DNA from: Cocos nucifera
Lineage: Eukaryota; Streptophyta; Magnoliopsida; Arecales; Arecaceae
NCBI GenBank assembly: GCA_006176705.1
Contig: QRFJ01000492.1
Span: 691,001 to 755,000, forward strand
Length of the DNA: 64,000 nt
Direction of reading: 5' to 3'
Numbering within the stretch: the first letter of the stretch is position 1; each line of letters begins with the position of its first letter. Below the pieces are notes generated by a model. That model saw only the letters and a program-made list of their open reading frames with translations. It had not been told where the DNA came from and did not search any database. Made by a program: the position numbers and the translations under genes. Shown here piece after piece: positions 21,985 through 32,774 of the stretch.

Positions 21985-23207
21985 CTATGGTAGTTGTTTT
22001 TATTAACCATTATCATAGATTAAACTATGATGGTGGTTCTTTATAATTGCTGTCGTAGTCTCAACCTATTACAATGGTTAGTCATAACCACTATGATATA
22101 TTTTTTTTATATTTTTACTCTAAATATTATATAATTCTAAAATTTAATCTCCATCTTCATCATTCATATCTAAATAATTATCATTAGAGTATTGTCACGA
22201 AAGGCCGCCTCGATCTGATGGCTCTAGCTTCATCGATCAAAAAATTTGATTTTGATGATCACAAACAATGATGCGAATGATCTGATAGATGGAGACCTCC
22301 GATGTGTCCAAAAATCTGCAACGATGATCTTAGTGATATTTGTAGCATACTATCAAAGTTTCACTTCAATTGGATATCGTTATTATTGTTAATTTAGTAT
22401 GAAATTATTTCGACCGTTAAATGAGAAACGAGTGATCAAAGGACCAGACGGCGTCCATCCATGAGATAATTTTTTAGATAAATGATCTTGACTACTATTT
22501 TAATAATTTTTATGATGGTGATCATAAAATTTAAATCATGGATCTAAGAACGATCCAAAAGTATACGTCGCTTGATACCCATTCTTAAACTTCATTGATA
22601 ATTATGCTCATACTTTTGCAAGATCTGCTTAACGTGAATGATTCTTATAAAAAGTATTTAAATTTTATGATCACTATTATAAAAATTATTAAAATAGTAG
22701 CCAAGATCATTTGTCTAAAAAATTATCTCATAATCGGATGCCATCTGGTCCTTTGATCACTCATTTCTCATTTAACGATCGAAATCATCTCATGCTAATT
22801 GATCATCATGTTGGTATCTGATTGAAGTAAAACTTTGATAGTATGCTACAAACATCACTGAGATCATCATTATAATTTTTTGGATACATCGGAGTTCTTC
22901 ATCTATTAGATCATCGCATCATCGTTCATGGTCGTTGAAATCGAATTTTTCTGATCGATGAAGCTAGAGCCATTGGATCGAGATGGCCTTTTATGACGAC
23001 ACTCTAATGATAATTATTTAGATAATGAATGATGAAGATGGGTATTAAACTTTTAAATTATATAATATTTAGAATAAAAATATGAAAAAAATATATCACA
23101 GTGGTTATGACTAAACACTTCAATAGGTTGAGCTTACAGCAGCGGTTACAAAGAACCGATGCCATAATTTAATCTACAATAGTGGTTAATCCTAACCCCT
23201 GCCATAG
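21985..23207. repeat. 1.22-kb near-palindrome inside CACTA
   Basis: Two arms of about 600 bases are reverse complements around 22596. Paired anchors sharing one axis are 21985/23207 (CTATGG...), 22018/23174, 22081/23111 (GTCATAACCACTATGATATA against its reverse complement with few changes) and 22520-22536/22656-22672 (an exact 17-base pair). The loop is roughly 22568-22610. The outermost parts of each arm are CACTA subterminal motifs. It has no convincing coding frame. Confidence 0.92.
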
Positions 23208-23317
23208 GTTGGATCTATGGCAGTAGTTAGGGTTAATTGCTGTCGTAGATAATATTGCAGTGATTTCAAAAATCGCTATCATAGTATGTGCTATCATAGC
23301 CTTTTTTTATAGTAGTG

Positions 23318-23535
23318 TTATCATTTGGTCGTGAACTATTTAAGAACCATCTGATAAATCCTTCTTTATCGATTAAGTATGGTTCTAAGGACTTCATCAT
23401 AATATAGGAGTTCATTTAAAGAAGATAGAACTTCAATGTTGAATAAGCCAAATAATAATTATTATTTGATAATTCATATACCAATTCTTATCGTCTATAA
23501 CTTAGATAATTGGCTTTAAGACATATTTTCCAACA
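23318..23535 (-). repeat. 3' LTR of Copia element H, start
   Basis: On the minus strand this is the LTR start TGTTGGAAAATATGTC, then family 1 sequence up to the CACTA insertion point. Joined to the part ending at 15621, it matches LTR E without a gap (TTAAGAACC...CATTTGATCGTGAAC against 32960-33000, reversed). It is preceded on the minus strand by AAGTAAAAGT, a weakened polypurine tract. Confidence 0.85.
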
Positions 23536-23544
23536 ACTTTTACT

Positions 23545-24443
23545 TGGACTAAAGCCAATCAGAATAATATCAAATATCATATCTTCCACTTGAGCTAGTA
23601 GAACTTCTTAGTTTCAAGGCTTTGTCAAATGGCTCGGTCAAGTTCTCCTTTTCCATCGATCTTCTAAAGGTCGACTTCATGCTGATCTAAAATCAAAGGT
23701 GATAGCGATGTAGAGTATCCTGGTCCTTTGGTTTTTTAGCCTGAGCTATGGATCCAGTGCTACGATAGGACTGGACCATCTTTTGAGGATGCCACTCTCA
23801 ACCTAATAATGAATCTTAGCAATTTTACAGCCTACATGGCAGCATCGGTGCCATAATGTACTCTACATCACTAACAGAATAGGCTAAATATCCTGCTTGG
23901 AATTTTTCTAGCAAATTGCTCCTCCATTTAGGATAAATTCATGACTCAACACTCTCCTACTGTCATCTTTATCTGACTAAAATTGGAATCAAAATATTCC
24001 ACATGTTTTATGTCAGTTTCTCTAGACATGAATCACTGAACCTTAGTATTTCTCAAATACTAAAGGATTGTCCCTACAATTTTCCAGTGGCTCTCATTTG
24101 GATCAGACTAACATCTGCTCATTACCCCTAGTGAGTATACCATGTCTGGTCTAGTACATGAAGAAATAAGATGACAGCTAAATCTTTGTTTTTTGTAATG
24201 TTGGAATGTCATTCCCGATTAAGAAAATGTCATCCACAAATAGCACAAGAAATAACACTATTGAACCTTTTGCCTACTCACAAATATAGTGTTCCTCTTT
24301 ATTCATAATAAAGATATACATTCAAAATGTATGTTCCAACTCTAAAATAATAGCTAAATGGGCTTTATAGATCTCTACCTTTCCATCTGTGCTACTCTAA
24401 TCCTTTGAAAATTCATTCACACCTAATGGGTTTTATCCCCTAC
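23545..24443 (-). pseudogene. Element H pol remnant, RT to RNase H
   Basis: Heavily decayed family 1-like Copia pol on the minus strand. Pieces of RT are visible (GVKPIGC-like at 24440, the FVDDIFLIGND polymerase box near 24235 in a shifted frame). RNase H pieces follow down to the LTR. The RT has an internal deletion: the segment around 24360 joins the KWVFK-region directly to sequence just before the FVDD box. It is cut at 24443 by element G and has no gag or integrase left. Confidence 0.72.
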
Positions 24444-25728
24444 TGCCTAGAAAAACAACCCAAAAGGGGGGGTGAATTAGGTTTATCAAAAATTTTTGGT
24501 TTACTAAATGTATGTGTAGAACATAAATATTGATATGTTGGAAATGCAGTAATTTAAATATATAGAAAATAATAGTAACTATAGGAAAGAATCATACACA
24601 CAAAAACTCAAGATTTTTGTAGTGGTTCGATGTCAAATCCAACACCTACATCCACTTCTAAAGCACTTCACTTGAGAATTCCACTATAATCTTAAAGATT
24701 ATAGCAAGATTGTTTTAACCGAGCTCACAATCTAAATCCAGTTGATTTTGTGGGCTAACCAACCAAAACCTAATTTCAAGCTACTTCTAGGCTTGTACAA
24801 ATCCAATTCAAGGCCTGGATGAGTCTGTCCCCTAAGTTTCAACTTTTTTGAAACTTGAAATATAAAAATTTTGAAGTACAGAAATTTAAAATAAAACAAA
24901 CTCCTTGAAGAGTATATTTGAAGCTTTAATGCACAAGCTGAGTTATTGGAGGACTTTAGCAATGAATGCTCTCTTTTTTCTTTTGAGAATGCCTTGATTG
25001 CACAGCTGGTTGAGTAGTTGAATAGCAATGAAGACTCTTTAAGACTCACTATTTGGACTGCACAGATTTTCAAAAGATTCCTGAAGTTTTCCACTTTCTT
25101 GCTTTTATATCTTGAGTTTTCCTGCCTTAATCTCATCTTAGAAGCCTTCTAATCCAAGTTAAGAGATCCAAAAATGGGTTTATAGATATTGGAACAGTAG
25201 AAAAAGCTATTTAGAGGATGAAAAATGAAATCTGGATAATTTTGGAAACTAGCCAATGGGGCAGTCAGAAACTCGGGAGTCGACTATCCAAAGTTTTGAA
25301 TTGACTCCTGCTACAGGATAAAAAATTTTGAAGTTCAAGGTCAACTTTTCAAAGCCTTGAGTCAACTCCAGCTGTAGGATGGAAAATTCTGACTCTCCAT
25401 ATTCCTGTCCCATGCTAGTTCTGCATGCCAAAATCGGCTCTTGAACTTCAGGCATCAACTCCAATTGCAGGATGAAAAATTTTGCATTCTGTTCTTGGAC
25501 TAAAGCCTTTTTTGAGACATGAGTCAACTCCTACTTTTCTTGAGTCGACTCCTGGTTGACTCCTGTGATAAGATTTATATTAAAATCTTCTATTTTGAGC
25601 CTGGTGCCTATCTGAGCTCGTGAGTTGGCTCTTACCAATCTCTAGTCGACTCCTGACCTATGCTAAATGATGAAACCATGCCAAATTTATCTTTAAACTT
25701 TCTTTGAGTTGGTTTATGACTCAATACT
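24444..25728 (-). repeat. SIRE-like Copia LTR (G), 3' portion
   Basis: On the minus strand this is the end of an LTR finishing CACCCCCC...TTTTTCTAGGCA. The TGCCTAG edge at 24444 and the GGGGGGTGAATTAG block are typical of SIRE/Maximus-type LTRs. The part from 25255 to 25720 holds repeated TTGAGTCGACTCC-like units. It is interrupted at 25728 by element F and continues at 32604. Confidence 0.7.
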
Positions 25729-26995
25729 TGATAAGAACGCGATGTTGTCATTAAGACACCATGTTTATCAGTTTAATCCAACTTCTTAAAATAATTAAAA
25801 ATACATAGATAGCAGTGAGTTGGGTCGAATCCATAGGGTAGTTTTGAAATTTTTGATTTTTTAAAAGAAAAAGAAAAGAAAAGAGTTTTGACCCTATACC
25901 AAAGCTTCACCTTAATCAAAGATTCTGAATTCTGAAAGCCTGGAATCTTATTTATAGAGCTAGGAGGAGTTGAGGATTTTCTTCTAGGCAATGTGGGACA
26001 AAGAGCCTTTTTAATCATCAAAAAAGGAAGAAATCTAAGTAAAATTCAGATTAAAATAGCTTTAAGATGAATCTGGTGATGTCTGATGAAATCTAGCCAT
26101 TCAATAAAAATCCAACGGACCAAAAATCATCAAAATCAAATGTGTATCGATCGAGATTAGGTCGGATTAAATTTTGATCGTTGATCATGCATTGATGGAA
26201 AAATTCTAATCGCTGATCGTGTGTTGGGAGTCCTGATCACCATCGGAAGCATTCTGGACCATTGGATCTGAGTCAGATGTGAGCGCTGCCATCTGATGGT
26301 GATCCATATGAAGTCTGAAGCTAAATCAAAGTAAGAAATTTCCTCCATTCGATATTGACTACAATTAATCAGATCCATTCGATCACGCCTTTACTGTTCC
26401 CATAGACCACATGGACCAGCTACACCGCACACCATAACGAATCAACACCTCCTATCGTCGAGTGAAAAGTCCAAAATGCTCTGTGAGCCATAATAGATTT
26501 TCTGTAAACCCTGTAAGAGTCTAGGTCCATCATGTTTCGCTCCGTGATTCATCGATTTCTGCAGACCTGATGGTCCACGCCTGGATCGTGGACCGACTGA
26601 CGGCTTCCGCGGCTGAGTCAGCTAGCATGGCTGGCTTGGCGCGCTAGCTTTGTCGGCTTGGTTTGGTGCATTTAGACGCACCGACTGATATGACACGGTG
26701 GCTTGAGCCAACTGAGCCGTATGTTATTTTTGATTTAATTTTTATTTTTTTTTATTTCTTTAGAAATTCATATCTTCTCCATTTTAGCTCCATTTTGTTC
26801 GAAACTTATTTTATTATGATCAAAAAAATAAGCTCTTTTCATTGATGATAAAATTTATTTTTTAATTAATTTTTTTAATAAATATAAAATATGAATTTTT
26901 TAAAAATATGTATCAATTAATTATTAATTTTTAAAAATTAATATAAATTAATTAATAAATTAATATTTTTATTGGTAAATTTATGGTATTTATCA
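25729..26995 (-). repeat. 3' LTR of element F
   Basis: 1267 bp, with TGATAAG at left and CTTATCA-like TTTATCA at right. It lacks about 365 bases present in the right LTR (31140-31480), so it carries an internal deletion at AGAGTTTTGA/CCCTATACC near 25893. Confidence 0.85.
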
Positions 26996-27012
26996 CACCT
27001 CCCAACTTAAGC
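26996..27012 (-). other. Polypurine tract of element F
   Basis: GCTTAAGTTGGGAGGTG on the minus strand directly precedes the TGATAAATACC start of the left LTR. Confidence 0.7.
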
Positions 27013-28890
27013 TTTACTCATCCTCGAGTAAAGAAAGAATTTAGTTTTAAATATTTTTTAACTTTAGAGTTTCAAATTTTACCTAAGCAGTTTTCAAAAT
27101 GGTCATTGATATTCACTAGAACTTAAGTGAGATATATCATTGAGGTATTAATATTTATTAATAAAAAAATTAAGTAAAAAATATTAAATTTTTTTCTAAA
27201 TTTTTTCTAAGTTATCCCACCTTTATCTTTGAATTGTCTAAACTTTCATATAGGCAAGTGTATTGCTACTTCCACCATTCATTTATTGATTTTTATTTTT
27301 ATATTATCCATTTTTTGATGTAAATATCATTATTTAGACAATGGGACACAGTTACTCGATGAAAAATTAATATATATATATATATTTTTAAATATTGTAC
27401 CACTATTGAGTATCTTAACCCCTTAAGTTTTCTATTTGATCCATGTATCAAGTCTTGAACCAATGACTTCCAAACCAATTAGCTTTAGGGCACTAGGTAT
27501 AGAATACCCCTCAGGCTTATTAGCTCAAATCAAACAAGCTACGAGTTAAGACTAGCTTTACAACGAGCTTCTTTGTTCTTTCCATCTTTTGATACGAAAC
27601 TCAATGCTTGCTTAGGCAAAGAGGTTCGCTTACTTAGTGAGAAGTACTTAAAAATTATTTTATTTAATTTTTTTATATGAAGAAATGTATAGTTATCCTA
27701 CATAAGCTCATAAAAAGTAAACTTTTTTTTGATGCTAGTAGAAAAAATTAAAAATGCTCAAAAAAAAAAAATTTATGTTTCAGACTTAACTCTTTATTGG
27801 ATTTTCTTAATACTTGATTCCTCAATATCTCATAGATTCTCTGATCTGTGCATCAATTTTCTTTTAAAAATGCTTAGTTTAATTCGATTCTTAAATATAA
27901 TCAGATGTCTAAATACTAAATACTAACTTTTTTGAGGAGTTAAAATTTTAAATTTTTTATTTTTCTCCCCCACAACTTAATCGATATTATCCTCAATGGA
28001 GAAAAAAAATAAAGAGTGTAATAAAGAACATTAAAGAATACACCTAACTCAATATATTTTTGGTCCAGCACATGCCTTTAAAAATTTAGGCTCTGCCTCC
28101 AACTTATTTAACATATCCTAAAAAAAATAAACTAAAAAATAAATTAGATGAAAAAAAAATTAAATATTGGGTTGCCTCCCAACAAGTGCTAAGTTTATCG
28201 TCTTTAGCCAGACACAATGCAGCTTACTATCCTGTGTTATTGGATTGATAAATTCCAATGGTTTTGGATTGTCAATCATAGGAAGATAATTTCTTATCCC
28301 TTTATTGATATAATCGTTGTTAATTTTAGAGACATAATTTATGATCCCATTCTCAGACCCATGTTTATTAAGAATTTCTCCTATTTATTCTTCTAAAATG
28401 CTCGTGAATTGAGTTTTTGAATTAGGAGTTAAGTTTAATGCACTGGATACTAGAAGGATGTCTAAAGATAGGTTTAATTCTAGAGGTAAATTAATGTGAT
28501 CTTACTTAAACAACTCCATTGATACTTCATTACATGTCTTTTGATTTTTGTAAGAAGAATTGATTTCTAGGATTGAAGGGAATAGGACATGAGGTTTATA
28601 AGTCTCGAATAAATCATCTATTCTCTTTTTTCCTATGTCTATCTCATTTAAACTGGAGCCAACATCAATACTAATTCCAGGCTTAGATTCTTCTATGTGG
28701 TTAGTCTCAGTACTAACCTATTTCTCTAAATTTTTATTTTGGCTAGCATCGGTACTAGCCTCTTTCACCTAATCTTGGTATGGGTCCATAAGAATTCTAT
28801 AGCTTTTAAGTTCAGGAATTACTTTGGCATTCTCAAATTGAGGATTCTTAGGTAGGATATTAGATTGATAACTTGGTCTAAATGGTTAGT
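27013..28890 (-). other. Element F 3' interior, no gene readable
   Basis: Very AT-rich, full of stops. Near 28170-28200 the phrase GGGTTGCCTCCCAACAAGTG (plus strand) matches the common end of the coding part in Athila/Tat elements (minus strand ...CACTTGTTGGGAGGCAACCC). This gives the orientation, but no pol domain can be read. Confidence 0.6.
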
Positions 28891-29620
28891 GGACATTAGG
28901 TGGATTGTTTAAAATTGGTAGGCTCGGTAGTTGATCTAGTTCTCTCCTCATATTAGACTCAACTAATTATCCTATTTGAGCTTCTAGCTTGATGATAGAT
29001 TCTTGTTGAGTCAAGATCAATTGTTGTTGATTCAGAATTAATTGTTGAAGTTGGTTAAGTCTATCGTCAGCTAGATTGATCTATTGGAGAGGTGGGTATG
29101 ATAGCTGATTGTTATATGATGGCTGGATAAACTGACTAGACTGACCATTATTATAGATATAGTTTTAGTATTGGGACCTATTTTGATAGTTTTGGATAGA
29201 TAAAATTTGGATCTGAGCTTGAGTCTGTTGGAATATCCAAGAAAAATTATGGTGGTTAGTCCAATCTAAATTATATGAATTTAAAAATGATCATTAATCA
29301 ATTTGGAGTAACCTTGAGTAGCTTGAACTTGTTCTTGGATAAAATATGAAAATTATGCAGCAATAAGACATTCATTCATATGATGGGTTAGGCTAGCACA
29401 AATAGAATAAAACTTCTGATAATTAGAAGGTGATGTGAATTATGCAGGAGATTGTTGACCTAGGATTAGGAGTTGATCTAATTTCTGGATAAGAAGATCA
29501 AATTTATCTTATTTTTGGACTATTAGGTTCAGGTCAGCCATTTGATTATCAGGTTTAATATGAATCAACCATTCAATTAAGTTCAACTAAATCAAAAAAA
29601 GTGATTTCCTACCATGCATG
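28891..29620 (-). pseudogene. Element F gag C-terminal remnant
   Basis: A minus-strand frame from about 29200 to 28900 reads SQFIQPSYNNQLSYPPL, DDRLNQLQQLILNQQQL, ILTQQESIIKLEAQIG and LVESNMRRELDQLPSLP. Gln/Asn-rich with a heptad-like LEAQIGQL segment, this is the characteristic end of Athila-type gag. Upstream pieces to 29620 (FYSICASLTHHMNECLIA) are in other frames. Three or more stops break it. Confidence 0.7.
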
Positions 29621-30840
29621 TATTAGTATAACCCTAATGTATAGTTCAAAATTTTTTAGATTTTTTTTAAATTATATATATATATTTATTATTTTACTAT
29701 ATTATTAATTTTTTAAAAAAATTATTTTTTTAAAATTATTTTAATTATTTTAATTATTATTTTTAATATTTTTTTAGTAAGTTTAATTTAATTTAATTTT
29801 TAATTTATTTTAATTTATTTTTGAAGAAAAAAAAGAAGAAAAAATTAAAAGTTCTAAAGAAGAGGTCCTAAAGAGTCCTAGAGTTAAGAAGAGAGAGAAG
29901 AATTAGTTTTAATTAGTGATAATATTGGTTAGCAATCAAGTTGGTTAATCAATTCTGACTAAGGATTATCCTAAATCTAGACAGCTCCTAACTGCCAAGG
30001 TCACCTTCAAGCCCTCCAAGTACAAGATCAGCCAATCAACTTATCAGATAAGTATAATGTCGGTGGGAGTCCCTCCGTTGCTTGCCTTAGACACCAATTA
30101 TGCTTGGCCAGATAAGCTAACGAAATCAATTAGAAACCTCCTTCCCTCGGGTTCAGTCATCTCTGAACTACTTTTCTAGACATCAGTCAAATTGACTAAC
30201 TCTAATCTGGTTCAACTCTTAGAATTCCTTGTCCTAATAAGCTTGAGTTTCTAGGACTGATGTCTAATTAATTTTAAAATTAAAAACTTAGGTCAATGTA
30301 GGATGCTGGTTGGTTGTTTGTACGCCAAGGAAGGATGATCAAATTTCCACCCTATCTTATTTAATTGGATGTTGCCCTTAATTTGATTTAATATGATATG
30401 TAAAAAAAAATTTCAGACAAAGAATTCTATGCAATTTAAACTAGATGCATACAACTAATTGAATTCTAAAAGGCTTATCTTACCTCCAGCAATCACTAAA
30501 AAAAATAAAAATAAAACTAATATGATGCATTCTTTAAATAGTTAGGATTTCTAATCTTATCATGAAGCTTTTAATTAAGTTTACACAGATATTTTTTAAA
30601 TTAATTAAAAAATAAATTAAATAAATAAATAAAATAAATAAATAAAAGAAGACTAGGATTAGGATTGATCTCACCAAGAAAAATTGAATGATTTGTTCCT
30701 TGTCCTGGTTCTTTTTGTTTTTTAATCTTTTTTTCTACAAAATAAATAAATAAACTAGCAAGCAATATTTATAAGAAAATAAAATTTTATTTATAATTAA
30801 TTTATAAAAAATTAAAAAGATCAAAAATTTAATGTCCGTG
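29621..30840 (-). other. Element F 5' interior, noncoding
   Basis: AT-rich sequence with simple A/T runs and no readable frame. It would correspond to the leader and the start of gag. The piece around 29950-30330 is less AT-rich but shows no domain. Confidence 0.5.
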
Positions 30841-30959
30841 CCTTCCCCAGCAATGGTGCCAAAAACTTGGTGCATTTAGCAAAATTTTTTTTAATTTATT
30901 TAAAATTAATCAAAAAAATTAAAATCAAAAATCAAAAATAATCTCTGGCAATGATGCCA
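30841..30959 (-). other. Two tRNA-Asp-type primer binding sites
   Basis: On the minus strand TGGCATCATTGCCAGAGA (30942-30959) lies close to the LTR, and TGGCACCATTGCTGGGGAAGG (30841-30861) lies about 98 bases further in. Both are followed on the plus side by CAAAAACTT. The inner copy is closer to the consensus TGGCGCCGTTGCCGGGGA. Confidence 0.7.
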
Positions 30960-30966
30960 AAAACTT

Positions 30967-32598
30967 AATAAGAACGCGATGTTGTCGTTAAGACACCATG
31001 TTTATCAATTTAATTCAACTTCTTAAAATAATTAAAAATACGTAGATAGCAGTGAGTTGGGTCAAATCTACAGAAAAGATAGTATTTTAGTTTTAAAATC
31101 TTTGATTTTTTAAAAAAAATAAAAGAAAAGAGTTTTGAAATCAAAAGTAAAGTCGAAAAATAAAAAGTGAAAACTAAAAGATGTAGAAATTTAAACTTGA
31201 TACTAAGATTTACTAGTTAGATATTAGCATGTACTTATAATAAAATAAAAATTAATAATTAAAGTGTAGAAATTAAATTATAATAAAAATAAAGAGCATG
31301 AAATTAAAAAGCATAAAAATAAATATTGTATTAATTAAAAGATTCATAATTTAAATACATAAAAAAATAAAATAGACTAATCTCTGATCTTGGATCGATA
31401 TTGGCAGAAAGATTATGTAGAAGTCCAGCTTTTCTTCTCGACACCCATTGCTTTGAAGCAGTCTCTAATCTAAAGCCTGGCTCTACCCTATACCAAAGCT
31501 TCACCTTGATCGAAGATTATGAATTCTAGAAGTCTAAGGTCTTATTTATTGAGCTAGGAGTTGAGGATTTTCTTCTAGGCAATATGGGACAAAGAGCCTT
31601 TTTAATAATCAAAATAGGAAGAAATCTAAGTAAAATTCAGATTAAAATAGCTTTAAGATGAATTTGGTGAAGTTTGGTGAAATCTAGTCGTTCAATAGAA
31701 ATCCAACGGACCAAAAATCATCAAAATCGGATGTGTATCAATCTAGATTAAGTTGGATTAAATTCTGACCGTTGATCGCACATTGATGGAGAAAATCTAG
31801 CCGCTAATCGTGCGTTGGGAGTCCTGATCACCGTCGGGAGCATTTGGATCATTGGATCTAAGTCAGATGCAAGCACTACCATCCGATGGTGATTCACGTG
31901 AAGTCTAAAGCTGAATCAAAGTAGAAAATTTCCTCCATCGTCCGATCTTGACCACAATCAACATGATCTCTCCGATCACATCTTTACTATTCCCATGGAC
32001 CACATGGACTGGCTGCACCGCACACCGCAACGAATCGGCACCTCCTACCACTGAGTGAAAAGTCCAAAATGCCCTATGAGCCATGATAGATTTTCTGTAA
32101 ACCCTTTAAGGGTCTAGGTCTACCACATTTTGCTCCATGATTCGCTGGTTTCTGTTGACCTGGCGGTCCATGCCTGGATCATGAATCGGCTGACAGCTTT
32201 CATGGCTGAGTCGACTAGCATGACTGGCTTAGAGTGCTGGCTTTGTCGGCTTAGCTCGGTGCATTTGGATGCACCGACTGATATGGCGTGGTGGCTTGAG
32301 CCAGCGGAGCCGTATGTTTTTTTTTATTTAATTTTTATTTATTTTATTTTTTTAAAAATTCATATTTTCTCTATTTTAGCTCCATTTTGCTCAAAACTTA
32401 TTTCATTATGATAAAAAAAATAAGCTCTTTCTATTGATGATAATTTTTTTTATTTTTATTATTTTTTTAATTATTTTTTTTAATAAATAAAAATATGAAT
32501 TTTTAAAAATATGTATCAATTAATTATTAATTTTTAAAAATTAATATGAATTAATTGATAAATTAATACTTTAATGGATGAATTTATAGTACTTATCA
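30967..32598 (-). repeat. 5' LTR of element F, 1632 bp
   Basis: It starts TAATAAGAACGCGATG (one change from TGATAAG) and ends GTACTTATCA. It is the more complete of the two LTRs. Another copy lacking the first ~370 bases is found at 40017-41271 inside element E. Confidence 0.88.
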
Positions 32599-32603
32599 AT
32601 ATT

Positions 32604-32774
32604 CTTTAAAAATATTTGGCTTGATCTCTTTTTGCTTCTTTTTCTTGATTCTTGCAATCAAACATGGAGCATTGTTGAAATAGATCTTGTTCTTCTTGAA
32701 CTTTATCTTAAACAATCCAACCAAGTTGTTAGTACCAAAAATCAACTCAAATATTTTATTATTCATCAAAATCA
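32604..32774 (-). repeat. SIRE-like LTR (G), middle portion
   Basis: 171 bases between elements F and E. On the minus strand it reads TGATGAATAATAAAATATTTGAG..., as expected just after the start of a SIRE-type LTR. It joins to 25728 on the left and 44568 on the right once F, E and their target duplications are removed. Confidence 0.7.

Larger units (their letters stand above)
15622..23317 (-). mobile_element. CACTA (En/Spm-type) DNA transposon, defective
   Basis: The right end reads CACTACTATAAAAAAAGG on the minus strand. The left end reads TACTACTACAGAACAAG, a CACTA terminus with its first C mutated. TTA flanks both ends (15619-15621 and 23318-23320), the expected 3-base target duplication, and the host LTR continues across the gap. 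Subterminal regions are packed with inverted CTATGGCAGCGGTT / AACCGCTGCCATAG motifs. The minus strand holds a broken transposase. The 7.7-kb element has a proline/CT-rich zone and a large palindrome between the transposase and its right end. It cannot encode an active transposase. Confidence 0.9.
25729..32598 (-). mobile_element. Athila/Tat-like Ty3/gypsy element F, defective
   Basis: Two LTRs (25729-26995 and 30967-32598) with TGATAAG...CTTATCA ends enclose a 4-kb interior. Flanks ATACT (25724-25728) and ATATT (32599-32603) look like a 5-base duplication with one change. On the minus strand the right LTR is followed by TGGCATCATTGCCAGAGA, related to the tRNA-Asp-type site TGGCGCCGTTGCCGGGGA used by Athila/Tat elements. 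The left LTR is preceded by AAGTTGGGAGGTG. The interior keeps only part of a gag. RT, integrase and RNase H are not visible, so it depended on other copies to move. Confidence 0.85.
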
